In this document: positions 28,241-39,875 of the stretch, piece by piece
Layout: every line of letters begins with the position of its first letter
Position numbering within the stretch: position 1 is the stretch's first letter
Assembly (NCBI GenBank): GCA_018269005.1
Contig: JAFDVK010000012.1
Location: forward strand, 806,001 to 870,000
Direction: 5' to 3'
DNA: 64,000 nt
Source of the DNA: Acidobacteriota bacterium
GTDB lineage: Bacteria > Acidobacteriota > Blastocatellia > Pyrinomonadales > Pyrinomonadaceae
Position numbers and translations under genes: made by a program
Notes under the pieces: model-generated
Database searches by the model: none
Seen by the model: only the letters and a program-made list of their open reading frames with translations
What the model was told of the DNA's origin: nothing

Positions 28241-29671
28241 ATGTTAAGGAAATTCGATCGTGCCACCGCTATAAAAATATCCGCCATCACCATAACAATT
28301 GTGTTCGCGGCGTTTGGCCTTCTTAGCGTCGGGCCCGAGGTGCAGCGAACATCTGCATTCTCGAGCGGGCCGCCTGCCAAGTACACGGGCGCCCCGAACG
28401 AATCGAACTGTACGGTCTGTCACGCAAGTTTCCCGGTCAACAGCGGCACCGGCAGCGTGGCGATAACAGGCATCCCTGCGAATTACCTGCCCGGCCAGGT
28501 CATCCCCGTTACGGTCACAACCGCACAGTCCAATGCTGCTGCATTTGGATTTGAGCTGACCGCGATCGACCGCAGCGGGGCTGAGGTCGGTACCATCCAA
28601 ATCTCCTCCGCTCAGATCCAGTCGATCACCGGCACTGTCAATGGACACACTCGTCGCTATGTCGAACATACGGCCAGCGGTATCTTCCCAACGCAATCGG
28701 GTTCCAAATCCTGGACATTCAATTGGACCGCTCCTGCGACACGAAAAGGCAAGGTCAGCTTTTACGCTTCGGGTAACGCCGCGGACAACGGCGGCTCACC
28801 CGCCGGCGACTATATCTACACAACGTCCACGGCAACCCTTACGGGCACGGCCATCTCGAGTTTTGATGCTGATACGGCCAGCGACACTGCGGTTTGGCGG
28901 CCTTCAGACGGCGTCTGGTACAGCTTGAACAGCAGCAACGGAGCCTTCCAGGCCGTTCAATTTGGGGCCAACGGCGACCTGATCACGCCGGGCGATTTCG
29001 ACGGCGACGGCAAGACGGATCGGGCAGTATTCCGGCCGTCCACCGGCGTTTGGTATGTACTAAACAGCACCGGAAGCACTTTCATAATGGGATTTGGGCT
29101 CGCTGGGGATATTCCCGTTCAGGCTGATTACGATGGCGATCTTAAGACTGATATCGCCGTTTTCAGGCCCTCGAGCGGAGTCTGGTACGTTATGGGATCC
29201 ACGTCCGGCTTCCAGGCGTATCAATTCGGGCTTGCGACCGACAAGCCGGCCACGGGCGACTTCGACGGCGACGGCAAGGCTGACTTTGGGGTCTTCAGGC
29301 CATCGACTGGCGTCTGGTACCTTCAGCTTTCGAATGACGGCTTCAGAGCGATCGCATTCGGCCTTTCCGAAGACATTCCCGTTGCGGGCGACTACGACGG
29401 CGACGGCTCGACGGATGTCGCCGTATTCCGCCCCTCAACCGGGACCTGGTACATCCAGAACTCCTCTGACGGTTTCTTTGCAGCTCAATTCGGACTCTCT
29501 GCCGACACTCCGGCTCCGGGAGATATTGACGGTGACGGAAGGACCGATCTGCAGGTCTTTAGGCCATCGAATGGCATTTGGTTCGGGCTTCGATCCACGG
29601 ACGGCTCGGTGAACGTTGCACAATTCGGCATCGATGGAGATGTTCCTGTTCCCGCAGGCTACCTTCCATGA
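28241..29671 (+). CDS. Secreted choice-of-anchor-V / FG-GAP repeat protein with CxxCH motif
   Basis: ATG 28241 is chosen because AAGGAG at 28228-28233 lies 7 bases before it; an ATG at 28211 lacks a site. 476 residues. After a signal/anchor helix (about residues 12-28) comes NESNCTVCHASFP, a CxxCH motif of the type seen in 'choice-of-anchor V' (reelin-like) domains of secreted bacterial proteins. A beta domain follows to about 210. The remainder is a tandem FG-GAP/VCBS array with DFDGDGKTDRAVFRPSTGVWY units, each with a calcium-binding DxDxDG loop. It is probably a cell-surface or secreted propeller. Confidence 0.8.
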   Translation: MLRKFDRATAIKISAITITIVFAAFGLLSVGPEVQRTSAFSSGPPAKYTGAPNESNCTVCHASFPVNSGTGSVAITGIPANYLPGQVIPVTVTTAQSNAAAFGFELTAIDRSGAEVGTIQISSAQIQSITGTVNGHTRRYVEHTASGIFPTQSGSKSWTFNWTAPATRKGKVSFYASGNAADNGGSPAGDYIYTTSTATLTGTAISSFDADTASDTAVWRPSDGVWYSLNSSNGAFQAVQFGANGDLITPGDFDGDGKTDRAVFRPSTGVWYVLNSTGSTFIMGFGLAGDIPVQADYDGDLKTDIAVFRPSSGVWYVMGSTSGFQAYQFGLATDKPATGDFDGDGKADFGVFRPSTGVWYLQLSNDGFRAIAFGLSEDIPVAGDYDGDGSTDVAVFRPSTGTWYIQNSSDGFFAAQFGLSADTPAPGDIDGDGRTDLQVFRPSNGIWFGLRSTDGSVNVAQFGIDGDVPVPAGYLP

Positions 29672-29721
29672 GCTGCGTTAGGGGATCGTATGACAAAAGG
29701 AGATCGGCTCCATTAAGTAAC

Positions 29722-29763
29722 AAAAGAGACCGCGTGAACTATTTCTTGACGGTCTCTTTTTTT
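29722..29763 (+). terminator. Intrinsic terminator after the FG-GAP gene
   Basis: Arms AAAAGAGACCG and CGGTCTCTTTT form an 11-base-pair stem around a 17-base loop and run directly into a further three T's. Confidence 0.85.
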
Positions 29764-29811
29764 AACACCATGGCGGGCTGAGGGGCGAGCGTCATTTTGC
29801 TGCAGCGGAAG

Positions 29812-29850
29812 AAAAAGATGAAGAAAAGAAGAACTTTTGTCAAGGATTTC
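29812..29850 (-). promoter_or_regulatory. Regulator promoter repeat, orphan copy 3
   Basis: This copy is base-for-base identical to 28066-28104, but no winged-helix gene lies on its minus-strand side; the sequence there is only the terminator of the FG-GAP gene. The block instead lies 133 bases upstream of the plus-strand gene at 29983. It may be a leftover of a lost third regulator, or a target site. Confidence 0.5.
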
Positions 29851-29982
29851 CGGGAGTTCGTTTGGCTATTATCGGTTCACTTCAGGAAGAGAGACCAGCT
29901 AGGAACCTAGTATTTTGTCGAAACGGATAGATCCAAGGGTTCTGCTTTTTAGAGCAGCCGAATAAACAGCCGGAGACCACGC

Positions 29983-32367
<2,385 letters not shown>

Positions 32368-32404
32368 CAGTGAAACGGGCTTGCCCCATACAAGGAGAAA
32401 CATA

Positions 32405-33517
32405 ATGCAAAGAATATCTATCATCCTTCTCGCAATGGTCTTATCACTCGGAGCGACAGCCGCGGTGTACGGGCAGTTCACGATCACCATTCCGAAGATC
32501 CCGAAGATCAGAAAGGATAAACCGACAGCCACGTCAGTTCCTTCAGAGAGCGACGGGAATAGTACGCCAAGTGGGCAGTTGAGCACTGAGCAGTACGAGG
32601 CTTTCAATAAGCTTGTGTTCTCTCGTGATGACCCCAAACGCGATCTCGTCCTCGCCTATATGGAATGTTTCGACAAGAAGCATAACTTCCCCCATAACCA
32701 ATATAGATATGGCGAGGAGCGGAGATTCAAGAGCAATAAGGAAAAGGTCGATACTCTTACGAACGAGCAAGCCAAGCTTGCACAACTCGAGCGCGACCTG
32801 CGTGCGATCGGTGTTTCCGAGAGCATCGGTATTGCCAATGACGCCTCAGATGACCTTCGCAATCCGGCGATATGGCTCGATATTGCAAGCAATCGACAGC
32901 AGTACCTTCAATGTGTGATAGCCGATGTGCCGAAAGCCGGCGAGTGCGGCAAGCTAACTGATGTCAACCAGATTCGCGTTGACCTTTATAAGAAAGACCT
33001 GAACGAACTGCTCGAAGACGCAAAAACGTTCGACAAAGGCCGTGGCTGGTATTCGCCGGAGTTCAACGAAGATTGGTTCTTAGCCGCTATCTCTCCCTCG
33101 CGAAGGCAAAAGCTCGCGACAAAATACGGTGAACTCTACCCATGCATTTCAGGGCTGTTGGACGAGATCCAAGCGGCCGCAAAGATCTCGCTCCCCAAGT
33201 ACACGCTGTATTCCTACAACGTGCGAAATGCCGCTGATGAGCGCGTGATCAGGAGCGCCATCAGCGACCTGAACCAAGCAAAGGTGTTCAAGATCGGCCT
33301 TTTAGAGTCCGGATGGCTGATCCAAAAGAATTCAATAGGCATTCCCGAAAAGCGATACAAGCACGGCGCCATTTGGGTCAAATATCCAAACTGGGATCAC
33401 GGGTACTGCAATATCCTCTGGATCAACGTGGTACAGGAATACGCCGGCGGCGGCACATGGGGGTCTTCGTATGGAAACTTTATTCGCAATGAACCCGCCG
33501 GCTGTCCGACGAAATGA
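32405..33517 (+). CDS. Secreted protein of unknown function
   Basis: ATG 32405 has AAGGAG at 32392-32397. The 370-residue product has a signal peptide ending near VYGQ (residue 24). It is largely helical and charged with scattered cysteines. No domain is recognised. It lies 37 bases after the surface protein and is probably co-transcribed with it. Confidence 0.6.
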   Translation: MQRISIILLAMVLSLGATAAVYGQFTITIPKIPKIRKDKPTATSVPSESDGNSTPSGQLSTEQYEAFNKLVFSRDDPKRDLVLAYMECFDKKHNFPHNQYRYGEERRFKSNKEKVDTLTNEQAKLAQLERDLRAIGVSESIGIANDASDDLRNPAIWLDIASNRQQYLQCVIADVPKAGECGKLTDVNQIRVDLYKKDLNELLEDAKTFDKGRGWYSPEFNEDWFLAAISPSRRQKLATKYGELYPCISGLLDEIQAAAKISLPKYTLYSYNVRNAADERVIRSAISDLNQAKVFKIGLLESGWLIQKNSIGIPEKRYKHGAIWVKYPNWDHGYCNILWINVVQEYAGGGTWGSSYGNFIRNEPAGCPTK

Positions 33518-33659
33518 CGCGACAAATGATGAGAAAGCGAATCTCTCGGCAATGGAAATAAATGACGGTCAATATCCTCAGAGGAAATTTGTCCCGGATT
33601 TTGATCTTGTTTGATCGCATCGCCGGCACATCTGTGAAAAGAAAGGAATACGAAACATT

Positions 33660-34400
33660 ATGAACTATTACATAGCTAAAAATGGTAAATCGTTGGGTCC
33701 ATTTACCGAAAGTGAGATCGAAGAGAGGTTGAGATCGGGCGAGATAACGCCGACCGATCTCTGCGCCGCATCCGGCGGCACCGAGTGGAAGCCGCTGTCA
33801 GAGGTGCTTCCGAATACGGTCCGTGTGCCGAGCTCGCCGCAGCCGGTATTGGCGGCATCACAGCCTAAGAAACGACGGTGGGGAATGATCCTCGGGGTTC
33901 TCGGAGCTTTCGTTGCGTTCGTTCTGGTCGTCGGCGGCATTCTTGGATTTCTTGCGTACCGCAATCTGTTTCCCAAAGATTCTCGGGAAGATCTTCCGGA
34001 TCAAGTTAAAGAATTCAAATTGAAAAATCGATATCCGGGGCACGGCGACATTTGGGGATCAAAGGTCTGGTACGCCGGAATGTATTCCACGCCGCCAAGC
34101 GAGGATTTTCTTCTGTATTTGATGGACGTGTATAAGAGCGAAATCGAGGCAAAAGACGAGATGGAAAAAGGCCTGGTTAAAGACTGCACAGGGGGCGACA
34201 AGCCGCTTCGGTTCAGCTTCACCAAGGATGGTAAAGAGATGGCTGAGGGCGCGACTTGCTACCGCGGATTCTACATCCACAAAGGCAATCGCGTCGCAAC
34301 TGTTTCTAAAAGTGGCGACTCGATCTCTATCGATGATATGGCCGGATTTATGGAGAACCTTCCGTTCATCGTAGGCTCCAAAATGGTCGCAAAGAAGTAA
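33660..34400 (+). CDS. GYF_2-domain membrane protein
   Basis: A 246-residue protein starting with a GYF_2 domain (YYIAKNGKSLGPFTESEIEERLRSGEITPTD...WKPLSEVLP) at residues 2-52, then a proline-rich linker and one membrane helix near residues 75-102. The C-terminal soluble domain (about 110-246) is not recognised. GYF_2 domains are thought to bind proline-rich peptides. A similar GYF_2 protein lies at 38426; the two bracket a duplicated block. Confidence 0.75.
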   Translation: MNYYIAKNGKSLGPFTESEIEERLRSGEITPTDLCAASGGTEWKPLSEVLPNTVRVPSSPQPVLAASQPKKRRWGMILGVLGAFVAFVLVVGGILGFLAYRNLFPKDSREDLPDQVKEFKLKNRYPGHGDIWGSKVWYAGMYSTPPSEDFLLYLMDVYKSEIEAKDEMEKGLVKDCTGGDKPLRFSFTKDGKEMAEGATCYRGFYIHKGNRVATVSKSGDSISIDDMAGFMENLPFIVGSKMVAKK

Positions 34401-34426
34401 GTTAAAGAACAAGAGGATCGAGGAAT

Positions 34427-34801
34427 ATGAAATCTGCGACGATCGAACTAACTTTCGTATCAAGAGCACTGGGGACGAAGATAAAGATGCGCGTTGCTCT
34501 CTATGGGGACGACGGATTTGCAACCTCCGGCGATTGGGAAGCGGCCGACGGAATATCGAAAGTCCTCCTAAACATACATTTAGGAAGGTCTTCCGGTTAT
34601 TGGGTATATTCCGATAACTGCATCGATCTACGCGACCACGATGATCCTAATTTTGTCAGTTGGCTCTGGAGAGATGTCGGCCATTCCGTATGCGACTTAC
34701 TAACTGTCGGACCGATTCCGTTGATGGCGGGAAGAAAAGGGATGGGCGTTCAACAAGCACCGCCCAGGCATGTGCTGTACTGGGAAACAGTAGTGAGATA
34801 G
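34427..34801 (+). CDS. Small paralogous protein A, unknown family
   Basis: A 124-residue soluble protein. It is clearly paralogous to 37377-37766: both share a SATIELTF start, VALYGDDGF(A/V)TSGDW, LGRSSGYW, DHDDPNFVSWLWRDVG(H/N)SVCDLL and VGPIPLM(A/P)GRKG. The similarity continues past the stop codon into a decayed copy of the gene that follows the other paralog. No known domain was recognised. Confidence 0.55.
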   Translation: MKSATIELTFVSRALGTKIKMRVALYGDDGFATSGDWEAADGISKVLLNIHLGRSSGYWVYSDNCIDLRDHDDPNFVSWLWRDVGHSVCDLLTVGPIPLMAGRKGMGVQQAPPRHVLYWETVVR

Positions 34802-34814
34802 CGGTCTGGCTGTT

Positions 34815-34880
34815 ATGAAAGAATTTGATCGGTGTTCCGTAAGAGAGAAACAAGCAGCGGTCGGGCGAACCGGCCTAGGA
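34815..34880 (+). pseudogene. Relic of the start of the gene at 37771
   Basis: ATG 34815 begins MKEFDRCSVREKQAAVGRTG, which aligns with TKEFDLCARKETQAAVGRTR at the start of 37771. The frame is soon lost. It was carried along when the small paralog was duplicated. Confidence 0.6.
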
Positions 34881-34903
34881 CATCTTCCGAAGGAGGAAAC
34901 ATC

Positions 34904-37102
34904 ATGAAGCTCGCACCAATGATCGGATTTTTGTTGGCACTCGTGGTCGCCGAAGTCGCGGCCGCCACACAAACTGTGACGAACATCCACGGCACACCCG
35001 TGATCGGCTCGGTGGGACGGACTGACAAAATACGGCGGAGAAGCCTGCCCTTGTATCCCGGGACGGATCGTCGTTCAATGATCCGATCGAGATCTGTGAA
35101 TAACAACACCGGTTCAACACCGACATCCCGTTCGGCAGCGACGATCACCGTTACGAATACGAACGACATTGGTCCGGGCAGCCTGCGGCAGGCGATACTG
35201 GACGCAGCACCTGGCGACACTATCAATTTCAGCATTACAGGCACGATCACTTTGACGTCAGGCCAGTTGGTGATCAACAAAAACCTTACTATTCAGGGCC
35301 CTGGAGCGAACCTACTAACGGTCAGCGGCAACCTCACATATTCCAACCGTGTTTTCTTTATCGCTGAGAACATGACAGCTGTTCTCGATGGTATGACGAT
35401 CACAGGTGGCTGCCTTGGGGGGGTTGGAGGCGCGATCGCGTCCCTTATCGGGGCACACTTGACAGTTAGAAACTCAATTGTGACCGGAAACTGCAATGGG
35501 TCCTCTGGCGCCGGGATTGCCAATTGGGGCGGAACATTGATCGTCAGCAATAGCATCGTATCCGACAATCAGGCTCTGTTCTATGACGCTGGCGGCGGCG
35601 GCATCTGGAACTATGCGTTTGCTCCGGATTACCACACGTTTATTGGCGCGACATTGATCGTCCGTAACAGTACTATTTCGGGCAACCTGGCATATGGATC
35701 GGTTGGCGGCGGTATCTTAAACGAGGCCGGGAATATGACGATCACCAACAGCACCATTTCGGGGAATATTGCGGACGACGGGAATGGTTATGGCGGCGGC
35801 GGCGGCATTTACACTTATAGTGCTCGGGATTCCCCCGGCAGTGGCGTAACTTCGATAAGCAATTGCACCATTTTTGGTAACACGGGCGGTGACTTCGGCG
35901 CAGGAGGGATTGAAACTTCGGAGCGAAACCCTGGCACGGAAGTACTCAGGAACACGATCGTCGCTGGCAATCTTGCCTCGAGGACGGCGTCGGATGTCGC
36001 CGGCATCATCGAAACGGCCAGCCATAATCTGATCGGCGATGCGGCATCGTCTGGTGGGATCCAGAATGGCGTTAACGGGAATATTGTGGGCATTAGCCCG
36101 CGGCTAGGGCCCTTGCGAAATAACGGCGGGACGACCACGACACGTGCACTGCGGCCCGGATCGCCTGCGATAAATGCCGGGAACAATTGCGTCCTGACCG
36201 AAAACGGCTGCGGCGACGGCAATCCGGCTCTCGAAACCGACCAACGGGGGCTTCCGCGTAATGGGAATGTAGATATTGGCGCGTTCGAGCGGCAGCAGAA
36301 CGACGTCTCGGTCAGCACACCGTTCGACTTCGATGGTGACGGGAAGGCGGATCAGGCAGTGTTTCGCCCGCAAGACGGGAATTGGTACATGAACGGCTCG
36401 GAGGCCGGGTACATGGCAGCGCAGTGGGGTGTTGCTGGCGACAAACTCGTGTCGGCTGATTACGATGGTGAGGGCAAGACCGACACCGCGATCTTTCGCG
36501 ACGGTGTCTGGTGGATCTTAAAGAGCGACGGCAGCGGTTACGACACTATCGGCTGGGGGCTGCCTACGGACGATCCCGTTCCGGCTGACTTCGACGGAGA
36601 CGGCAAGACCGATCTCGCAGTGATCCGCGACGGTGTTTGGTGGATCTTGAAGAGCACAGGCGGATCCGACAGTATCCAGTGGGGATTGCCAACAGACATC
36701 CCCGTTCCGGCTGATTACGACGGAGACGGCAAAACCGATCTCGCAGTGATCCGCGACGGTACCTGGTGGATCCGCAAGAGCACCGGCGGCTACACCAGCA
36801 GCCAGTGGGGATTGCCAACAGACATCCCTGTTCCGGCTGACTACGACGGAGACGGCAAAACCGATCTCGCAGTTATCCGTGACAGTGTCTGGTGGATTCT
36901 CAAGAGCAATGGCACCGGTTACGACCGCATCCAGTGGGGCCTGCCCACAGACATTCCTGTTCCGGCAGATTACGACGGAGACGGAAGGGCTGATGTGTCG
37001 GTCGTCCGCGACGGCGTTTGGTGGATCCTCAAGAGCACAGGCGGGTACGATAGCCTCCAATGGGGTCTGCCCACGGATATCCCGGTGCCTGCCCGGCAAT
37101 GA
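34904..37102 (+). CDS. Secreted beta-helix protein with C-terminal FG-GAP repeats
   Basis: ATG 34904 has AAGGAGG upstream (near 34889); a GTG at 34832 belongs to the relic and is not the start. 732 residues. A short signal is followed, from about residue 80, by a right-handed parallel beta-helix of the polymorphic-outer-membrane/CSLREA-associated type (ITVTNTNDIGPGSLRQAI, then NSTISGN repeats). From about 465 come FG-GAP units of about 42 residues (DYDGDGKTDLAVIRDGVWWILKS), whose DNA is also repetitive at about 126-base steps. The chain ends mid-unit with no obvious anchor or sorting signal. Confidence 0.8.
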   Translation: MKLAPMIGFLLALVVAEVAAATQTVTNIHGTPVIGSVGRTDKIRRRSLPLYPGTDRRSMIRSRSVNNNTGSTPTSRSAATITVTNTNDIGPGSLRQAILDAAPGDTINFSITGTITLTSGQLVINKNLTIQGPGANLLTVSGNLTYSNRVFFIAENMTAVLDGMTITGGCLGGVGGAIASLIGAHLTVRNSIVTGNCNGSSGAGIANWGGTLIVSNSIVSDNQALFYDAGGGGIWNYAFAPDYHTFIGATLIVRNSTISGNLAYGSVGGGILNEAGNMTITNSTISGNIADDGNGYGGGGGIYTYSARDSPGSGVTSISNCTIFGNTGGDFGAGGIETSERNPGTEVLRNTIVAGNLASRTASDVAGIIETASHNLIGDAASSGGIQNGVNGNIVGISPRLGPLRNNGGTTTTRALRPGSPAINAGNNCVLTENGCGDGNPALETDQRGLPRNGNVDIGAFERQQNDVSVSTPFDFDGDGKADQAVFRPQDGNWYMNGSEAGYMAAQWGVAGDKLVSADYDGEGKTDTAIFRDGVWWILKSDGSGYDTIGWGLPTDDPVPADFDGDGKTDLAVIRDGVWWILKSTGGSDSIQWGLPTDIPVPADYDGDGKTDLAVIRDGTWWIRKSTGGYTSSQWGLPTDIPVPADYDGDGKTDLAVIRDSVWWILKSNGTGYDRIQWGLPTDIPVPADYDGDGRADVSVVRDGVWWILKSTGGYDSLQWGLPTDIPVPARQ

Positions 37103-37376
37103 TTTCACAGAAAAGATAATGAAAAGCGAAACTCCAGCAAGGAGGCAAAACGCCGATTGTCCGAAGGTGGCATTTATACATTCTTCGAGATCTCCGCTCC
37201 CGTGTGTAGCTATTTCGATATCAAAAACCCAAAGGCATCGAAATGAATTTACGGAGAGTAGAACGACATTACAGACGAGCGGTGGCTGCCTAAAGTGGTC
37301 GGTCGACTAAACAGCCCTCGGGATGCCCGGCAGGCAAATGACCCCTGTTTAAGGTCAAAGAGCGGGAAGGATAAAA

Positions 37377-37766
37377 ATGTTTAAATCTGCAACGATCGAA
37401 CTAACTTTCGATTCTGAAGAACTCCGTACTTTCACAAAAATGCGCGTTGCTCTCTATGGGGACGACGGATTTGTGACCTCCGGTGATTGGAAAGCGGCCG
37501 ACGATATATCGAGGGCCCTTCTTAAAATATATCTCGGTCGATCTTCCGGTTATTGGGAATGTAGGTTCAATAACGGAATTAACCTCATTTATCTCTTTGA
37601 CCACGACGATCCAAATTTTGTCAGTTGGTTATGGAGGGATGTCGGCAATTCTGTGTGCGACTTACTCAATGTCGGGCCGATCCCGTTGATGCCGGGAAGA
37701 AAAGGGGTGGGTCAGCAAGTAGCGCCTCCCATGCGTCTTCTGTACTGGGAAACAAAAGCTGGATAA
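37377..37766 (+). CDS. Small paralogous protein B, unknown family
   Basis: A 129-residue protein and the paralog of 34427. It is five residues longer in the middle, where CRFNNGINLIYLFDHDD replaces YSDNCIDLRDHDD. The gap to the preceding gene (37103-37376) holds no gene or clear signal. Its stop is followed 4 bases later by the DUF3828-like gene, so the two are probably co-translated. Confidence 0.55.
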   Translation: MFKSATIELTFDSEELRTFTKMRVALYGDDGFVTSGDWKAADDISRALLKIYLGRSSGYWECRFNNGINLIYLFDHDDPNFVSWLWRDVGNSVCDLLNVGPIPLMPGRKGVGQQVAPPMRLLYWETKAG

Positions 37767-37770
37767 CGAC

Positions 37771-38379
37771 ATGGCTGATACGAAAGAGTTCGATCTGTGC
37801 GCCCGAAAAGAGACGCAGGCTGCGGTCGGTCGAACAAGACGCAAGGGCAAGCGGCACTGCGTCTTATTCGCGGCTCTATTTGCAGCTTTGGCAGCGGTAC
37901 CCTTCTCAAATGCACAGTCGCCTCAGCAAACCAATGATGAACCGACGGAGCGTGTGACCGCTTTCTATAAATGGGTGCTCGGCACGATGGTAAAGAAACG
38001 AACACCGGTCGCGCAGAAAAAGACGGTCGCGGGCTTCCTCTCAAAAAGCCTTTACCGTTGGCTCTATTTGCAAGATCGGGAAACACGAAATTTGTATTTT
38101 CTCGCAAGCAACGACTGGCTCGACTCGTGGATCGGCGACATCACGATTGTCGATTCAAGAATCGCCGCCGACAGAGCTGTTGTGAAGGTCGACCTTGGCA
38201 AGCCGGAGCCACCCGACGATTTTGTCGATCACCTGCGCATCAACCTAAGACAGGAGAACGGCGAATGGAAGATCGATTGTATTCAGGACGGTTACCTAGA
38301 ACTGGGCGGACCCATCCCGTTTGATCCGAAATACGATCCGCCGGGATGCAAACCTGTTTCGTTTAGTACTAAGAATTGA
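37771..38379 (+). CDS. DUF3828-like secreted protein
   Basis: A 202-residue protein with a basic N-terminus then a hydrophobic segment near residues 28-48 ending in NAQS, likely a signal peptide. The domain shows VTAFYKWVLGTM near residue 62 and LRINLRQENGEWKIDCIQ near 160, as in DUF3828 proteins with an NTF2-like fold. Function unknown. A decayed copy of its 5' end is found at 34815. Confidence 0.6.
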   Translation: MADTKEFDLCARKETQAAVGRTRRKGKRHCVLFAALFAALAAVPFSNAQSPQQTNDEPTERVTAFYKWVLGTMVKKRTPVAQKKTVAGFLSKSLYRWLYLQDRETRNLYFLASNDWLDSWIGDITIVDSRIAADRAVVKVDLGKPEPPDDFVDHLRINLRQENGEWKIDCIQDGYLELGGPIPFDPKYDPPGCKPVSFSTKN

Positions 38380-38425
38380 CCGGCCCACTGTCGGTTTCGC
38401 GAGGAAATCATCCGACAGAAAAATT

Positions 38426-39031
38426 ATGGACTACTTAATTAATTCGAACGGAACGCAAACAGGCCCCTTCCCGGAAGCGGAGATTGTCGAAGGGCTGCAA
38501 GCGGGGCGATTCTTGCCGACCGATCTCGGTATCGTGGTCGGTGCGACCGACTGGAAACCGCTTGGTGAGATCTTCCCGGTTATCTCGTCGGGTGGGAAGG
38601 GCGGATGCCGGACCGCGATCGCATGGATAGCGATCACGATCGGTGTTCTAGTGGTTATAGCCGGCGGCGGGATCGTAGTACTTTCTTTCAGTGCAAATCC
38701 CGAAGCCGGCAATTCGTGTAAGGTCGCCGAAAGGGAGCAAGCCAAAGTTGGCCAATTTTATTTAATTCTGGAGGCAAGACACCTCTCGAACATAGATCTG
38801 AGAGATCAACGTAAGTTGGCCGCGCTATCAAGAGATGATCGCGACCTGATCGACGCCTTTGACAATCAACGAAAAACCGCTGCTAGTTGGAGCCAAGTCT
38901 GCGGCTTAGACATTAGTTCCAACCGGACCCGGAAGATCTGGGGAATACTCCTCCTGATCGCAGGTGCCTTTGTTTCGCTTTTCGGCTTTATTTTGCGACC
39001 CCGATCAAAAGGCCTCCCATCGGCTAGTTGA
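38426..39031 (+). CDS. GYF_2-domain membrane protein
   Basis: ATG 38426 directly starts the GYF_2 domain (YLINSNGTQTGPFPEAEIVEGLQAGRFLPTD...WKPLGEIFPV). A longer in-frame version would overlap the DUF3828-like gene. 201 residues with two membrane helices, near residues 65-92 and 170-190. It resembles the 33660 protein only in its first 55 residues. Confidence 0.7.
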   Translation: MDYLINSNGTQTGPFPEAEIVEGLQAGRFLPTDLGIVVGATDWKPLGEIFPVISSGGKGGCRTAIAWIAITIGVLVVIAGGGIVVLSFSANPEAGNSCKVAEREQAKVGQFYLILEARHLSNIDLRDQRKLAALSRDDRDLIDAFDNQRKTAASWSQVCGLDISSNRTRKIWGILLLIAGAFVSLFGFILRPRSKGLPSAS

Positions 39032-39180
39032 CGGATCGCCGCATCGCGCACGATCTTTGGAAGGAGGAAATGATAAATGTCGGAAGGTTGTAGGTTGAAC
39101 ATCGCCCCGTAGGGAAGTGAGGAACTGCTGAAATGGCAATGGCTCGAAACCTCGGAGAGTACAGAGGGCACATATCGAAT

Positions 39181-39786
39181 ATGAAAAACAGTCAATTGGT
39201 CATCGTCATGCTGATCTTCTGTGCTTTGTGGCTCGGATGCGGTATTGAAGCCCCGCCTCCGGAGGACGCACGTATTTATCAGACGATGAAGTTCAAGGCC
39301 AATGAACTTGGAGCGATGCACACGAAGGTTGACATAGACTCCTCACATCCGATATCAGGCAAGACCGCGATCGTCGTCCACTGGGCCACGAACGAGCTCA
39401 ACGGGCCGGATGACTTTCAGATCGAAGGCTTTACTCAATACTTTGACGGCATCGCGAAGGCGAAGGTGCTTGATCTTTGGGGCCTAAGGCCTGATACCGT
39501 TGCGATCAAACCAAGCGAGATCGAGACCGTCGTACGGATCGGCTGCACTATGGGATCTCGCCTTGCTGACTTTCATGCCGAGAATGGACGTGTCGTCCCG
39601 GCCTATGCAACGGAGTGTCTTATCGAAATGATCGACTTCCGCGATGCCGTTACGTTCTGGCAAGAGGTGTTCCGCAGCTCAGAGATCGAGCGTAGCAAAA
39701 AGGTCCTTCCTATAGATTCCAAGGTCGTGGCCTCGCCGCCTTATGAAGACATTATGGAATACGTAAAGAACTTCAAAAGAGACTAG
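39181..39786 (+). CDS. Predicted lipoprotein, unknown function
   Basis: The start at 39181 gives MKNSQLVIVMLIFCALWLGCG, a classic lipoprotein signal with the acceptor Cys at residue 20. The 201-residue product has no recognised domain. An orphan ribosome-binding site (AAGGAGG) and ATG about 115 bases upstream (near 39060-39070) lead only to a seven-codon frame, perhaps a gene relic or leader. Confidence 0.55.
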   Translation: MKNSQLVIVMLIFCALWLGCGIEAPPPEDARIYQTMKFKANELGAMHTKVDIDSSHPISGKTAIVVHWATNELNGPDDFQIEGFTQYFDGIAKAKVLDLWGLRPDTVAIKPSEIETVVRIGCTMGSRLADFHAENGRVVPAYATECLIEMIDFRDAVTFWQEVFRSSEIERSKKVLPIDSKVVASPPYEDIMEYVKNFKRD

Positions 39787-39875
39787 ACGCGGGTGGTGTG
39801 CCCGTTATCGAAACCGTGTGCTCCAAAGCAATTCGAAGAAATGGAAAGTGTGGGTCGGGCCCCGCCCTCAATTCT

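Noticed and set aside
36480..37100. About 126-base tandem repeat, possible satellite
   Set aside because: It is coding: the units are FG-GAP blades in frame.
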